In this document: piece by piece, positions 53,125-60,507 of the stretch
How the letters are laid out: every line of letters begins with the position of its first letter
How positions within the stretch are numbered: the stretch's first letter is position 1
Origin: JAJFUI01 sp963754135
GTDB lineage: Bacteria; Planctomycetota; Planctomycetia; Pirellulales; Thermoguttaceae
DNA: 64,000 bases
Assembly: GCA_963754135.1 (NCBI GenBank)
Contig: CAVWEY010000003.1
Span: forward strand, 1,550,001 to 1,614,000
Direction of reading: 5' to 3'
The notes under the pieces: model-generated
Seen by the model: the letters and a program-made list of their open reading frames with translations, nothing else
What the model was told of the DNA's origin: nothing
Database searches by the model: none
Position numbers and translations under genes: made by a program

Positions 53125-54110
53125 TCAACATTCAGCATTTCTCCGGCGTGGTAGCTCGACCGTACGAACGGCCCGGCGGCCACGTGCTCGAAGCCGATCC
53201 GCCGGGCCAATTCGCCAAGCTCGTCGAACTCCTCCGGCTGCACGTAGCGCACGACCGGCATCTGCCGGGGCGACGGCTGAAGATACTGGCCGAGCGTGAG
53301 CATCCGGCAGCCGGCGTCGTGCAGGTCGGCCAGCGTGTCGAGCAGTTCCTCGGCCGTTTCGCCCAGGCCGAGCATCAACCCGGTCTTTAGCGCGATCTTT
53401 GGATTGCCGCGGCGGATGCGGCGGAACATCTCCAGCGTCCAGGCGTAGTCCGGGAAACGGTTCCTGGAACCGTTTTTTCCGCGTACTGTCGGGAACAGCC
53501 GCAGCACGGTCTCCGTGTTGTGGTTGTAGACTTCCGGCGCCGCCTCGATCAGCCGGTCGACCGCCGCCGTGTTGCCGGCAAAGTCGGAAGGGAGAACTTC
53601 GACCGTGGGCGGGAAAGAAGATGCGGATTTGGGATTTGGGATTTGGGATTGGGGCTTAGTGGGCAGTAGGCAGTGGGCAGTGGGCAGTGTACCGGCGACT
53701 GCCGACTGCCGATTGCCGACTGCCCACTTCTTCCGTATTTCCTCGATCGTCCGCACGAAATGTTTCGCCCCGCCGTCGGGCAGGTCATCGCGGGTGACGC
53801 ACGTGATGACGACGTGCCTGAGTCCGAGTGTCCGGGCCGCTTCGGCCACCCGGCGCGGCTCGTCGGGGTCGGGCGGCAGCGGCTTTCCTTTTTGCACGCT
53901 GCAAAACCGGCAAGCCCGCGTGCAAATGTCGCCCAAGATGAGGAACGTGGCTGTCTTCTGCGAGTAACACTCCATCCGGTTTGGGCATTTGGCGTGGTCG
54001 CAGACGGTCTGCAAGCCCAACTGCCCGATCAGCTTCGCCGTGAAGTGGTTGGCGTTGCCCTTCGGCACGTTGCGCTTCAGCCAGCGGGGGAGGGATCTCT
54101 GCGTTGCCAC
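53121..54110 (-). CDS. lipA: Lipoyl synthase
   Basis: A radical-SAM enzyme inserting two sulfurs into octanoyl groups. Both cluster motifs are intact: the auxiliary CDHAKCPNRMEC and the SAM cluster CTRACRFC. HVVITCVTRDDLPDGGAKHF, PEVYNHNTETVLRLFPTVR and KTGLMLGLGETAEELL follow. The GTG at 54110 (VATQRSLPRWLKRNVP) is the likely start; the ORF runs farther up without family sequence. Two insertions are present. One of about 35 residues derives from simple repeats (53621-53730) and follows FVRTIEEIRKK. A short one (KNGSRNRF, from the hairpin at 53453-53480) lies before YAWTLEMF. Confidence 0.92.
   Translation of the reverse strand: MATQRSLPRWLKRNVPKGNANHFTAKLIGQLGLQTVCDHAKCPNRMECYSQKTATFLILGDICTRACRFCSVQKGKPLPPDPDEPRRVAEAARTLGLRHVVITCVTRDDLPDGGAKHFVRTIEEIRKKWAVGNRQSAVAGTLPTAHCLLPTKPQSQIPNPKSASSFPPTVEVLPSDFAGNTAAVDRLIEAAPEVYNHNTETVLRLFPTVRGKNGSRNRFPDYAWTLEMFRRIRRGNPKIALKTGLMLGLGETAEELLDTLADLHDAGCRMLTLGQYLQPSPRQMPVVRYVQPEEFDELGELARRIGFEHVAAGPFVRSSYHAGEMLNVE
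53453..53480. repeat. In-frame palindrome in lipA (GGAAACGGTTCC / GGAACCGTTT)
   Basis: ggaaacggttcctggaaccgttttttcc is a near-perfect hairpin read in frame as GKNGSRNRFP, at a site where the family normally has only a short turn. Confidence 0.7.
53621..53730. repeat. In-frame simple-repeat insertion in lipA
   Basis: Tandem TTTGGGATTTGGGA units (53633-53656) are followed by GTGGGCAGTAGGCAGTGGGCAGT and its inverted form GACTGCCGACTGCCG. Together they read AVGNRQSAVAGTLPTAHC and QSQIPNPKSAS in frame. Confidence 0.75.
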
Positions 54111-54144
54111 GTGAGACTCCGAGTTAACGATGGCTCCGCTCCCG

Positions 54145-54552
54145 TCAAGATTCGAGGCTCTGCCTTGCATATTTTTCGAGTACGCTGACCACCGGCGACA
54201 ATTCGGCAGGCAGGCGGTCACCCCACCGGATCGTTAGCCAATAGCCGGTACTCTCGACGTACAGTTCGCACAGGTCTCCGTCAAACACTTGGGTCCCGCC
54301 TCGCGGAGCCACTGGTACACTTGTGGTCGTTAGCGTTTCTCGAAGCGTCTGGACATCGCACTCCGCGACGACCACCCGCGGATAACCGACAGGCTTGTGG
54401 CCGCCGAGATCGTGGGGCGTTGGCTGCTTCCATCTGAGCTTCTCGACGTAAGCATGCACCATAGGCGCACGCGCAAGGGAGACACACACGGAGTATCCGT
54501 CGGCGAAGGACGGTGTTACCGTGTATTTGATTAAGATGTCGTGGGCATTCAT
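54145..54552 (-). CDS. Hypothetical protein between lipA and lipB
   Basis: 135 residues beginning MNAHDILIKYTVTPSFADGY. A predicted alpha/beta soluble protein (CVSLARAPMVHAYVEKLRWK, YPRVVVAECDVQTLRETL, ELYVESTGYWLTIRWGDRL). No signal peptide, membrane segment or known motif. Somewhat lower GC than its neighbours, so it may be an insertion into the lip cluster. It is spaced 9 bp from lipB and 34 bp from lipA. Confidence 0.55.
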   Translation of the reverse strand: MNAHDILIKYTVTPSFADGYSVCVSLARAPMVHAYVEKLRWKQPTPHDLGGHKPVGYPRVVVAECDVQTLRETLTTTSVPVAPRGGTQVFDGDLCELYVESTGYWLTIRWGDRLPAELSPVVSVLEKYARQSLES

Positions 54553-54561
54553 AGAATGGCG

Positions 54562-55308
54562 TCAAACGGGCCGTTTGGTGGTGGCTGGCGCATCGCGCAA
54601 TAGCGGGTGGCCGGTGTAGAGGTGGTAGCGGTCGCAGCCGAAACTCTCGGCCAGGCGACGGACCAACGCCGCCCGGACTCCCGTCATTCTAACCGGTCCA
54701 CAACGCTCTGCCACCAGGGAACTCATTTTCGGCTCGACCAGCCGGAATAGTCCCATCGGGGGGCAGACATTCAAGTAGGCGCCATAGTAGGTGATCCAGT
54801 GGCGGACGGCGACGCCGAGGGCGGCCAGTTGGCCGGTGCGGCCCCAGACGCCCCCCACCCGTTGCAACGGGTGGGCGTTGCTCGGCGGCGCGGGATGGCT
54901 CGGAACGTTCAATTCGTCAAGTGTTTCAACGATGCCGGCTTGAAAGCGGTCGAGGAAGTCGCCAATGGAGAAGCCGTGCCAACGGAGGGGGACAATGGGG
55001 TAGATCGCCAGTTGGCCGGGGCAGTGCATGAGGCAGCCGCCGCCGCGATTGACCCAGCGGACCTCGATCTGCCGGTTTCGCACGGGGCCGCTCTGCATGG
55101 CCACGTCGCCCGGCGAGCCACCGCGGCCGATGGTGATGATCGGCGGATGTTCGCACAGTAGCAGGGTGACTTGCCCGTCGCCGCGCTCATGGGTCTGCTC
55201 GACGAGCCGCTGTTGCAGGGCCAAGGCCCGGTCGAAATCGACCTGGCCCAGCAGAAAGGCCTCCAGCGCGGGGGCGGCCGATTCGGCGTTGTGCGGGGAG
55301 ATCGGCAC
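54562..55308 (-). CDS. lipB: LipB-like octanoyltransferase with substituted catalytic residues
   Basis: 248 residues with the LipB fold signatures: TLLLCEHPPIITIGRGG, VNRGGGCLMHCPGQLAIYPI and TGQLAALGVAVRHWITYYGA. In canonical LipB the Lys of the R-K-I-A-A-I-G motif and the Cys of N-P-C-G form the dyad. Here these positions read TGQLAALG (Gln160) and VEPKMSSL (no Cys), so the classical thioester mechanism is not possible as read. A palindromic insertion (54854-54875) adds SNAHPLQRVGG just before VWGRTGQ. It clusters with lipA and the lipoyl-like protein. Confidence 0.78.
   Translation of the reverse strand: MPISPHNAESAAPALEAFLLGQVDFDRALALQQRLVEQTHERGDGQVTLLLCEHPPIITIGRGGSPGDVAMQSGPVRNRQIEVRWVNRGGGCLMHCPGQLAIYPIVPLRWHGFSIGDFLDRFQAGIVETLDELNVPSHPAPPSNAHPLQRVGGVWGRTGQLAALGVAVRHWITYYGAYLNVCPPMGLFRLVEPKMSSLVAERCGPVRMTGVRAALVRRLAESFGCDRYHLYTGHPLLRDAPATTKRPV
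54854..54875. repeat. In-frame perfect palindrome in the lipB-like gene
   Basis: A 22-bp perfect inverted repeat cccacccgttg|caacgggtggg, read as NAHPLQRVGG. Confidence 0.75.
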
Positions 55309-55386
55309 GGGAGAACTTGAGTTTGGCCGCGGGAATCGCTAAAAAGGGGGATGGTACGCTAGGACGGGGCAACGCGGAAGCCCACA

Positions 55387-55881
55387 ATGAGCAAACAGTC
55401 GAAGAAAAATGCTCCGGCCGTGGCCGGTTCCATCGACAAGGTCATCAGCCAGAACCGCAAGGCCCGGCATAACTACACGGTGCTCGACACCCTGGAGTGC
55501 GGCATTGTGCTGGTCGGAAGTGAGGTGAAGAGCCTGCGCATCGGCCGGGTGTCGCTCGAGGAGGCCTACGCGCGGATCAAGGCGGACGAGGTTTGGCTGG
55601 TGGGCTGCGACATCGCCGAGTACGTCGAGGCGAACCGGTTCAACCACAACCCTCGCCGGCCCCGCAAGCTGCTGATGCACCGCCGCGAGGTGAAGCGGTT
55701 CGCCCATCGGGCCTACGAAAAGGGGCTGACCCTGGTCCCCTTGGAGATGCGCTTCAAGCGGGGGCTGGCCAAGGTCGTGCTGGGCATCTGCCGCGGCAAG
55801 CAGCGGCAGGACAAACGCCAGGCGATGAAGCGGGCCGAGGCCCAACGCGACATCCAGCGGCAAATGGTCCGGCGGAGGTGA
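55387..55881 (+). CDS. smpB: SsrA-binding protein SmpB
   Basis: 164 residues. It binds tmRNA and delivers it to stalled ribosomes. Signatures are QNRKARHNYTVLDTLECGIV, VGSEVKSLRIGRVSLEEAYA, YVEANRFNHNPRRPRKLLMH and the basic C-terminal tail (GKQRQDKRQAMKRAEAQRDI). The last residues are Arg-rich. No ssrA gene was recognised within the window. It is divergent from the lipB-like gene. Confidence 0.96.
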   Translation: MSKQSKKNAPAVAGSIDKVISQNRKARHNYTVLDTLECGIVLVGSEVKSLRIGRVSLEEAYARIKADEVWLVGCDIAEYVEANRFNHNPRRPRKLLMHRREVKRFAHRAYEKGLTLVPLEMRFKRGLAKVVLGICRGKQRQDKRQAMKRAEAQRDIQRQMVRRR

Positions 55882-55885
55882 ACTC

Positions 55886-55955
55886 GTAGGACGGACTTCC
55901 TAGTCCGTCCAGGAAACGCCCCCAAAGGGGGACGGATTAGGAAATCCGTCCTACG
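55886..55955. repeat. Palindromic element, family E (GTAGGACGGA...TCCGTCCTAC)
   Basis: 25-bp arms 55886-55910 and 55930-55955 with two mismatches, and a central cccccaaaggggg hairpin. It lies 5 bp after the smpB stop and may act as its transcript terminator. Confidence 0.8.
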
Positions 55956-56071
55956 TGGTCCTTAACGGCCGAACCAACCGGGCGGCAGGGGCGTAGAAAC
56001 GACGAATCCTGCGAGAGTGTGATACTATTGATTCATGGCCGCCTCGAGAAGGCCGGCCGACACCCATTTTG

Positions 56072-56107
56072 CCCTCACCCTGGCCCTCTCCCAGAGGGAG
56101 AGGGAGG
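56072..56107. repeat. Palindromic element, family G, supplying the RBS of the ABC gene
   Basis: The ccctctcccagagggagaggg hairpin ends in GGGAGG, 11 nt before ATG 56119. An in-frame upstream ATG at 56035 would translate the element (ALTLALSQRERED). Confidence 0.65.
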
Positions 56108-56118
56108 ATTCCCACGCG

Positions 56119-57087
56119 ATGTTGCTCCTGAAGGACCTCAAGAAATCGTTCCGGCAACCCGACGGCACGGCGTTACCGGTGTTGGACATCCCCGAGTTCC
56201 GCGTGGCCGCCGGCGAGCAGATGGTGATGGTCGGCCGCAGCGGCTGCGGCAAGACTACCCTGCTGCACGTCATCGCTGGGATCGGCCGGCCGGACTCGGG
56301 CAAGGTGCGGATCGACGATTGGGACATCACGCTCATGCCCGAGGCCGAGTGCGACCGTTTCCGGGCGGAGCGGATCGGCTACGTCTTCCAGACGTTCAAC
56401 CTGCTGGCCGGCTTCACCGCGCTGGAGAACGTGCTGGTGGCGATGCGCTTCGCCCGCGGAAGGCCGGACAAGGCGCGGGCGAGGCACTTGCTCAACCGCG
56501 TGGGACTGAGCCAGCGCATGACCCATCGGCCGGCGCAGCTCTCGGTGGGCGAGCAGCAGCGGGTGGCGGTCGCCCGGGCGCTCGCCAACAAGCCCCAACT
56601 CCTGCTGGCCGACGAGCCGACGGCCAACGTCGACGCCGGCCACCAGCAGCAAATCCTCGACCTGATCCGGGGGACCTGCCAGGAGGAGAACGTCGCGCTG
56701 ATCATGGTCACGCACTCGAACGACGTGGCTGCGCAGTTCCCGCGCACGGATCACCTGGAGGATATTAATCGCGTGGCCGTAGGGGCGCAATCGGATGAGT
56801 CTTTGGAAAGTCGCCTGGCGAAGCATTCAGCAGCGGGCCTTGGTCTCGACGCTGACGGTCGTGTCGATGGGCCTGGGTGTGGCCCTGGTCGTGGCCGTGC
56901 TGGTCGTCTATGGGGTCGTCTACCAGTCGTTCCACCGCGGCGGCGAGGGCTACGATCTGATCGTCGGCGCCAAAGGCGGCCGGGAGCAACTGGTGCTGAA
57001 CACCGTCTTCTACCTCAGCCAGCCGGTGGGCAACATCCCTTCCAGCTTCTACGAGGAGTTGAAAGAAGGGAGCCGGTTCACCGGTGA
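56119..57087 (+). CDS. ABC transporter ATP-binding protein (LolD/MacB class)
   Basis: All nucleotide-binding motifs are present by residue 215: Walker A VGRSGCGKTTLLHVIAGIGR, Q-loop QTFNLL, signature LSVGEQQRVAVARAL, Walker B LLLADEPTANVD and switch His in IMVTHSN. The family body should end near 56790, just where the permease begins. The remaining open frame to 57087 overlaps the permease out of frame and looks like read-through after an indel, so the true stop is probably near 56770-56797. Partner genes are the FtsX permease and the DUF3299 protein. Confidence 0.85.
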   Translation: MLLLKDLKKSFRQPDGTALPVLDIPEFRVAAGEQMVMVGRSGCGKTTLLHVIAGIGRPDSGKVRIDDWDITLMPEAECDRFRAERIGYVFQTFNLLAGFTALENVLVAMRFARGRPDKARARHLLNRVGLSQRMTHRPAQLSVGEQQRVAVARALANKPQLLLADEPTANVDAGHQQQILDLIRGTCQEENVALIMVTHSNDVAAQFPRTDHLEDINRVAVGAQSDESLESRLAKHSAAGLGLDADGRVDGPGCGPGRGRAGRLWGRLPVVPPRRRGLRSDRRRQRRPGATGAEHRLLPQPAGGQHPFQLLRGVERREPVHR

Positions 57088-58036
57088 CGTGGAAACGGCC
57101 ATTCCGGTGTGCATGGGCCATACCTACCAGGGTTTCCGCGTGGTGGGGACCGTGCCTGAAATGTTCACCGAACTGAAATACCGCGGCGACCAATCGTACC
57201 AGTTCGCCCAGGGGCGGAACTTCAAGGCGCAGGAGCCGTTCGAGGCCGTGCTGGGGTCGATCGCCGCCTATCGGACCCAGTTGCAGGTCGGCGAGAAGGT
57301 CAAAAACATCGCCGGCGGAAGCCACATCGACAAAGAGCCGTTTACGGTGGTCGGCATTCTCGCCCCCACCGGCACGCCGGTCGATCACGCCGTCTTCGTC
57401 AACATGCGGGGCTTCCTGGAAATCCACCACCACGGAGAGGCGGAACATGACGAACACGCGGAGCACGAGCACGGCGAAGAGATCACCGCCGTGTTGGTCT
57501 GCATCTACCCGGAGCGGGCCAACGCGGGGCGGACTGACGTGGTGGCCCGGCTGATCAACGACAGCCGCGTGGCCCAGGCGGTGGTCCCCGCCCGCGTGAT
57601 CGCCGACCTGTTCGAGGGCGTGGTGGGCAAACTGCAATGGATCCTGCTGGGCATGGCCGTGCTGACCGTCATCGAGGCCGGCATCGGCATCATGGTCAGC
57701 ATTTACAACTCGATGAGCGACCGCCGCCACGAAATCGCCGTCATGCGGGCCTTGGGCGCCAGCCGACTGACCGTGATGACGATCATCCTCATGGAGTCGA
57801 TCTTGCTTGCGCTCATGGGCGGAGCGATGGGCCTGCTGCTGGGCCACGGCGCCATCTGGCTCTGCTCCGGGCTAATCGCCGACTGGACCGGCGTCGTGGT
57901 CGGACTGCTCCAGTTCCAGTGGGTCGAGTTGGTCTTGATCCCCGGACTGGTCGTGCTGGCCTCGGCCGTGGGCTATCTGCCGGCCCTGGCGGCCTACCGC
58001 ACCGACGTGGCCAAGTCGCTGATTACCACGCCGTAA
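56795..58036 (+). CDS. FtsX-type ABC permease with His-rich loop
   Basis: 413 residues with a MacB/FtsX layout: one N-terminal helix (LTVVSMGLGVALVVAVLVVY), a periplasmic domain, then three helices (WILLGMAVLTVIEAGIGIMV, ILMESILLALMGGAMGLLLG, LVLIPGLVVLASAVGYLPAL) and the SMSDRRHEIAVMRALGASR coupling motif. The periplasmic part contains HHHGEAEHDEHAEHEHGEE (about residues 211-229), a likely metal-binding stretch. With the ATPase and the DUF3299 gene it resembles the zinc-regulated Zrg operon type, so zinc or another divalent metal is a likely cargo or ligand. Confidence 0.88.
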   Translation: MSLWKVAWRSIQQRALVSTLTVVSMGLGVALVVAVLVVYGVVYQSFHRGGEGYDLIVGAKGGREQLVLNTVFYLSQPVGNIPSSFYEELKEGSRFTGDVETAIPVCMGHTYQGFRVVGTVPEMFTELKYRGDQSYQFAQGRNFKAQEPFEAVLGSIAAYRTQLQVGEKVKNIAGGSHIDKEPFTVVGILAPTGTPVDHAVFVNMRGFLEIHHHGEAEHDEHAEHEHGEEITAVLVCIYPERANAGRTDVVARLINDSRVAQAVVPARVIADLFEGVVGKLQWILLGMAVLTVIEAGIGIMVSIYNSMSDRRHEIAVMRALGASRLTVMTIILMESILLALMGGAMGLLLGHGAIWLCSGLIADWTGVVVGLLQFQWVELVLIPGLVVLASAVGYLPALAAYRTDVAKSLITTP

Positions 58037-58055
58037 ACCGACAATTGAAGAAATC

Positions 58056-58742
58056 ATGCCGTTGCCGCTGGAACTGAGTTCGACCAAGCCGCGTCCCGCC
58101 CAGCCGGCGGCCCGCTATCGCGCGCTCAGTCCGCTGGCCGTCGCCAGCGTGGCGCTCGGCATGCTGTCGGTCTTGATGTTTTTTGGCTCGACGCTGGCTT
58201 CCTGGCTGCTGTTGGCCGCGATTCCGCTGGCAGGCATGATCGTAGGCTGGCGGGCGGCAAGGAAAATCCGCAACGCGCCGGACGAGTGGACCGGCCTGGA
58301 ACTGGCGCGTCTGGGCGTGGGACTGTCGCTGGGGCTGTGGCTGGTGGGTTGCGGGTATCAGGTCTTCCGCGCCAAGAGCGAGGTTCCGTTCGGCTACACG
58401 AAGATCAGCTACGACACGCTCCAGCCCGACCCCTTGAAACCGACCCAGCCGGTCCCCCAGTCGGCGTTGGACATGCAGGACAAGAAAGTGTTCGTGCAGG
58501 GCTACATGCGGCCCGGACGGCGGCAGACCGGGATCAAGGAGTTCATCCTCTGCCCGAACAACGGCGAGTGCCCGTTCTGCACCCCCCAGCCCAAACGGAC
58601 CGAGATGGTCCGCATCGTGTTGGAGGGAGACATGGAAGCCACCTACACCACGCATCTGGTGAGCGTGGCCGGCCGCTTCCGGGTCAATCAGGACGATCCC
58701 AACGGGGTGCCCTACGGGCTGGATGCGGATTATCTCCGCTAA
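58056..58742 (+). CDS. DUF3299 protein with N-terminal membrane helices
   Basis: 228 residues. Two helices (LAVASVALGMLSVLMFFGST, LELARLGVGLSLGLWLVGCG) in a DUF4190-like arrangement are followed by a DUF3299 domain (KKVFVQGYMRPGRRQTGIKE, FILCPNNGECPFC, MVRIVLEGD). DUF3299 proteins are typically encoded after the ABC ATPase and permease of Zrg-like zinc systems, as here (19-bp gap). The Cys-containing CPNNGECPFC stretch could bind metal. Probably an envelope accessory component. Confidence 0.8.
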   Translation: MPLPLELSSTKPRPAQPAARYRALSPLAVASVALGMLSVLMFFGSTLASWLLLAAIPLAGMIVGWRAARKIRNAPDEWTGLELARLGVGLSLGLWLVGCGYQVFRAKSEVPFGYTKISYDTLQPDPLKPTQPVPQSALDMQDKKVFVQGYMRPGRRQTGIKEFILCPNNGECPFCTPQPKRTEMVRIVLEGDMEATYTTHLVSVAGRFRVNQDDPNGVPYGLDADYLR

Positions 58743-58775
58743 GTTCTCCAGGCGTTGCTCTTGCGTCGGCCGGCC

Positions 58776-58820
58776 TCAGAACTTCTTCCCGTCGATCGCC
58801 AGGCCGTCCTTGCGGTTGCC
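58776..58820 (-). pseudogene. C-terminal remnant of a DUF1559 pseudopilin gene
   Basis: The minus strand reads GNRKDGLAIDGKKF-stop, nearly identical to the end of the pseudopilin at 60508 (GVRNDGLTIDGKKF). An in-frame stop lies immediately upstream (58824-58826), and no pilin body is left in the 58743-58945 gap. Confidence 0.6.
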
Positions 58821-58945
58821 CAGTCAGCGTCGACCTGGAAGGCGATCACGGAGTTGATTGTCTGCCGTGCGCGGCTGCCAAGCCGGTTGCGAGCCCGCCA
58901 CGCTGTTCAGCGATAGCGTTTGGTCCCGCCTCCTGTTGGCGGCCT

Positions 58946-60489
58946 TCATACTGCTAGGCCTCTCGGCGACAATGCTGCCGTTGATGTCTTGCCAACGGGA
59001 GCGGTGTTGGCCAACTTCACCCGAAAAGATTTCTCCAGGACGCCTTGCATTTCGGCGACGACTTCGGGGTGCTCCTGCACGACGTTCTTCTCCTCGCGGG
59101 GGTCATTGTCGAGGTCGCAGAGTTGCGGGCCCAGCCCGGGGTTGTTTCCCCAGATTTTCTGGAAGTAGTGCCACTTGGGCGTATGCACGGCGCCGAAGTC
59201 TTGAAATCCCGCCACCACGGCGTCGTGGAGTTTGCCGCCGCCGAGAAGCTCCCACAGATTGCCGCCGTCAAAGCCGAGGTTGGTCTTCACGCCCAGCAGG
59301 GAGAGGAAGGTGGGCGTGAAATCCAAGTGGCTGGCCAGCCCGGCGATTCGCTTGCCCTGGAAGCTGCGGTCTGGGTGGCGGATCAAGAGGGGAACCTGGG
59401 TGATGCACGAGTTGAGCAGCTTCGCCTGCTTTTGCACGCAGCCCTGCTCGCCCAGATGCGTGCCGTGGTCGCTGCTGAAGACAATGACGGTGTTGTCCCA
59501 TAGCCCGAGCCGTTTCACCGCCTCTAGCAGGCCGCCGACGCAATAATCGCTGAAGGTGACCTCGGCGGCATACAGGTCGCGGAGAATGGGAATGTCGTCA
59601 GCGCGGATGTCCTTCCGTTGGGCGCCGTAGCCGAAGATGTAGCGCTCCAAGGGATACTTGTCGCGGTACATCTTCTGGAACCGCGGCGGGGCGTCCCACG
59701 GCTCGTGCGGGTCGAACATGTCCAACCAGAGCATCAGCGGTGTGCCGTTCTGCTTGTTGTCCCCAAGCCAGCGGGCCGCGGCGGCGCGGGAGCGGCGCAG
59801 AAATAATCCTCCTCTCCTCGCCGGTCCTTGGTGTTCAGCAGGTACTGAGCGACCATCTCCCGGTAATATGAGCCGGTCAGCATATGCCGGGGGACGTGCT
59901 CTTCGGGGTGAACCGAGCCGCGCGGACCGCTGACGTAGGGATCGGACTCCTGCCCGCGGACCCACTCCCAACTCGTAAAACCGCGATGAAAGTTCATGTC
60001 CGGCTTGAAGTAGTGGGGAGTATCGGCAATGAAGCCGGTGGTAAAGCCGGCCTTGCTGAGGATTTGGGCCAGGGTGATGTCGCTGCGGCGCAGCGGGATC
60101 CATTTTTCCCGGTCGGGAAGGATGCCCCGGCCGGTGTGCATGACCCGCCGGGCGGGAATGGTGGGCATTCCGTCGGCGTAGCAGTTCAGGAAGTTCGCCG
60201 ACTGCTCGGCCAAGGCGTCGAGATGGGGAGTTTTCACCCGGCCCCCGGCGTTGGCGTGCAAGTGGTCCCAGCGGAAGGTGTCGCAAATGATGACGATGAG
60301 GTTCAGCCCGTTGGGCTTGGAGACCTCGATCCGCTTGGGCAGCTTCTCCCTGCTCAGCGGCCCCATGAACTCGGGGCGGGCGGGCGATGGTTGCCTTGGG
60401 GATCCCTCTACCGCCGCTCCCCCGGCCGCCAGCGCTGCAAGCGAGCCGACGAACCCCCGGCGGCTGATACGGTCTGACTGCGGACCCAC
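58946..60489 (-). CDS. TAT-exported sulfatase-fold protein with Thr at the formylglycine position, one frameshift
   Basis: A twin-arginine signal (DRISRRGFVGSLAALAAGGA) is followed by an alkaline-phosphatase-superfamily domain: LNLIVIICDTFRWDHLHANA with the first metal Asp, TPHLDALAEQSANFLNCYAD, TPLMLWLDMFDPHEPWDAPP, and NTVIVFSSDHGTHLGEQG with the Asp-His pair. At the sulfatase signature (C/S-x-P-x-R) it has PTIPARRVMHTGR, so Thr replaces the residue converted to formylglycine. The frame breaks at about 59785-59800, after KDRRGEEDYF. It may be a Thr-nucleophile phosphodiesterase-like member rather than a true sulfatase. Confidence 0.82.
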
Positions 60490-60507
60490 AAGCGGCCTCC
60501 CGTGGCG

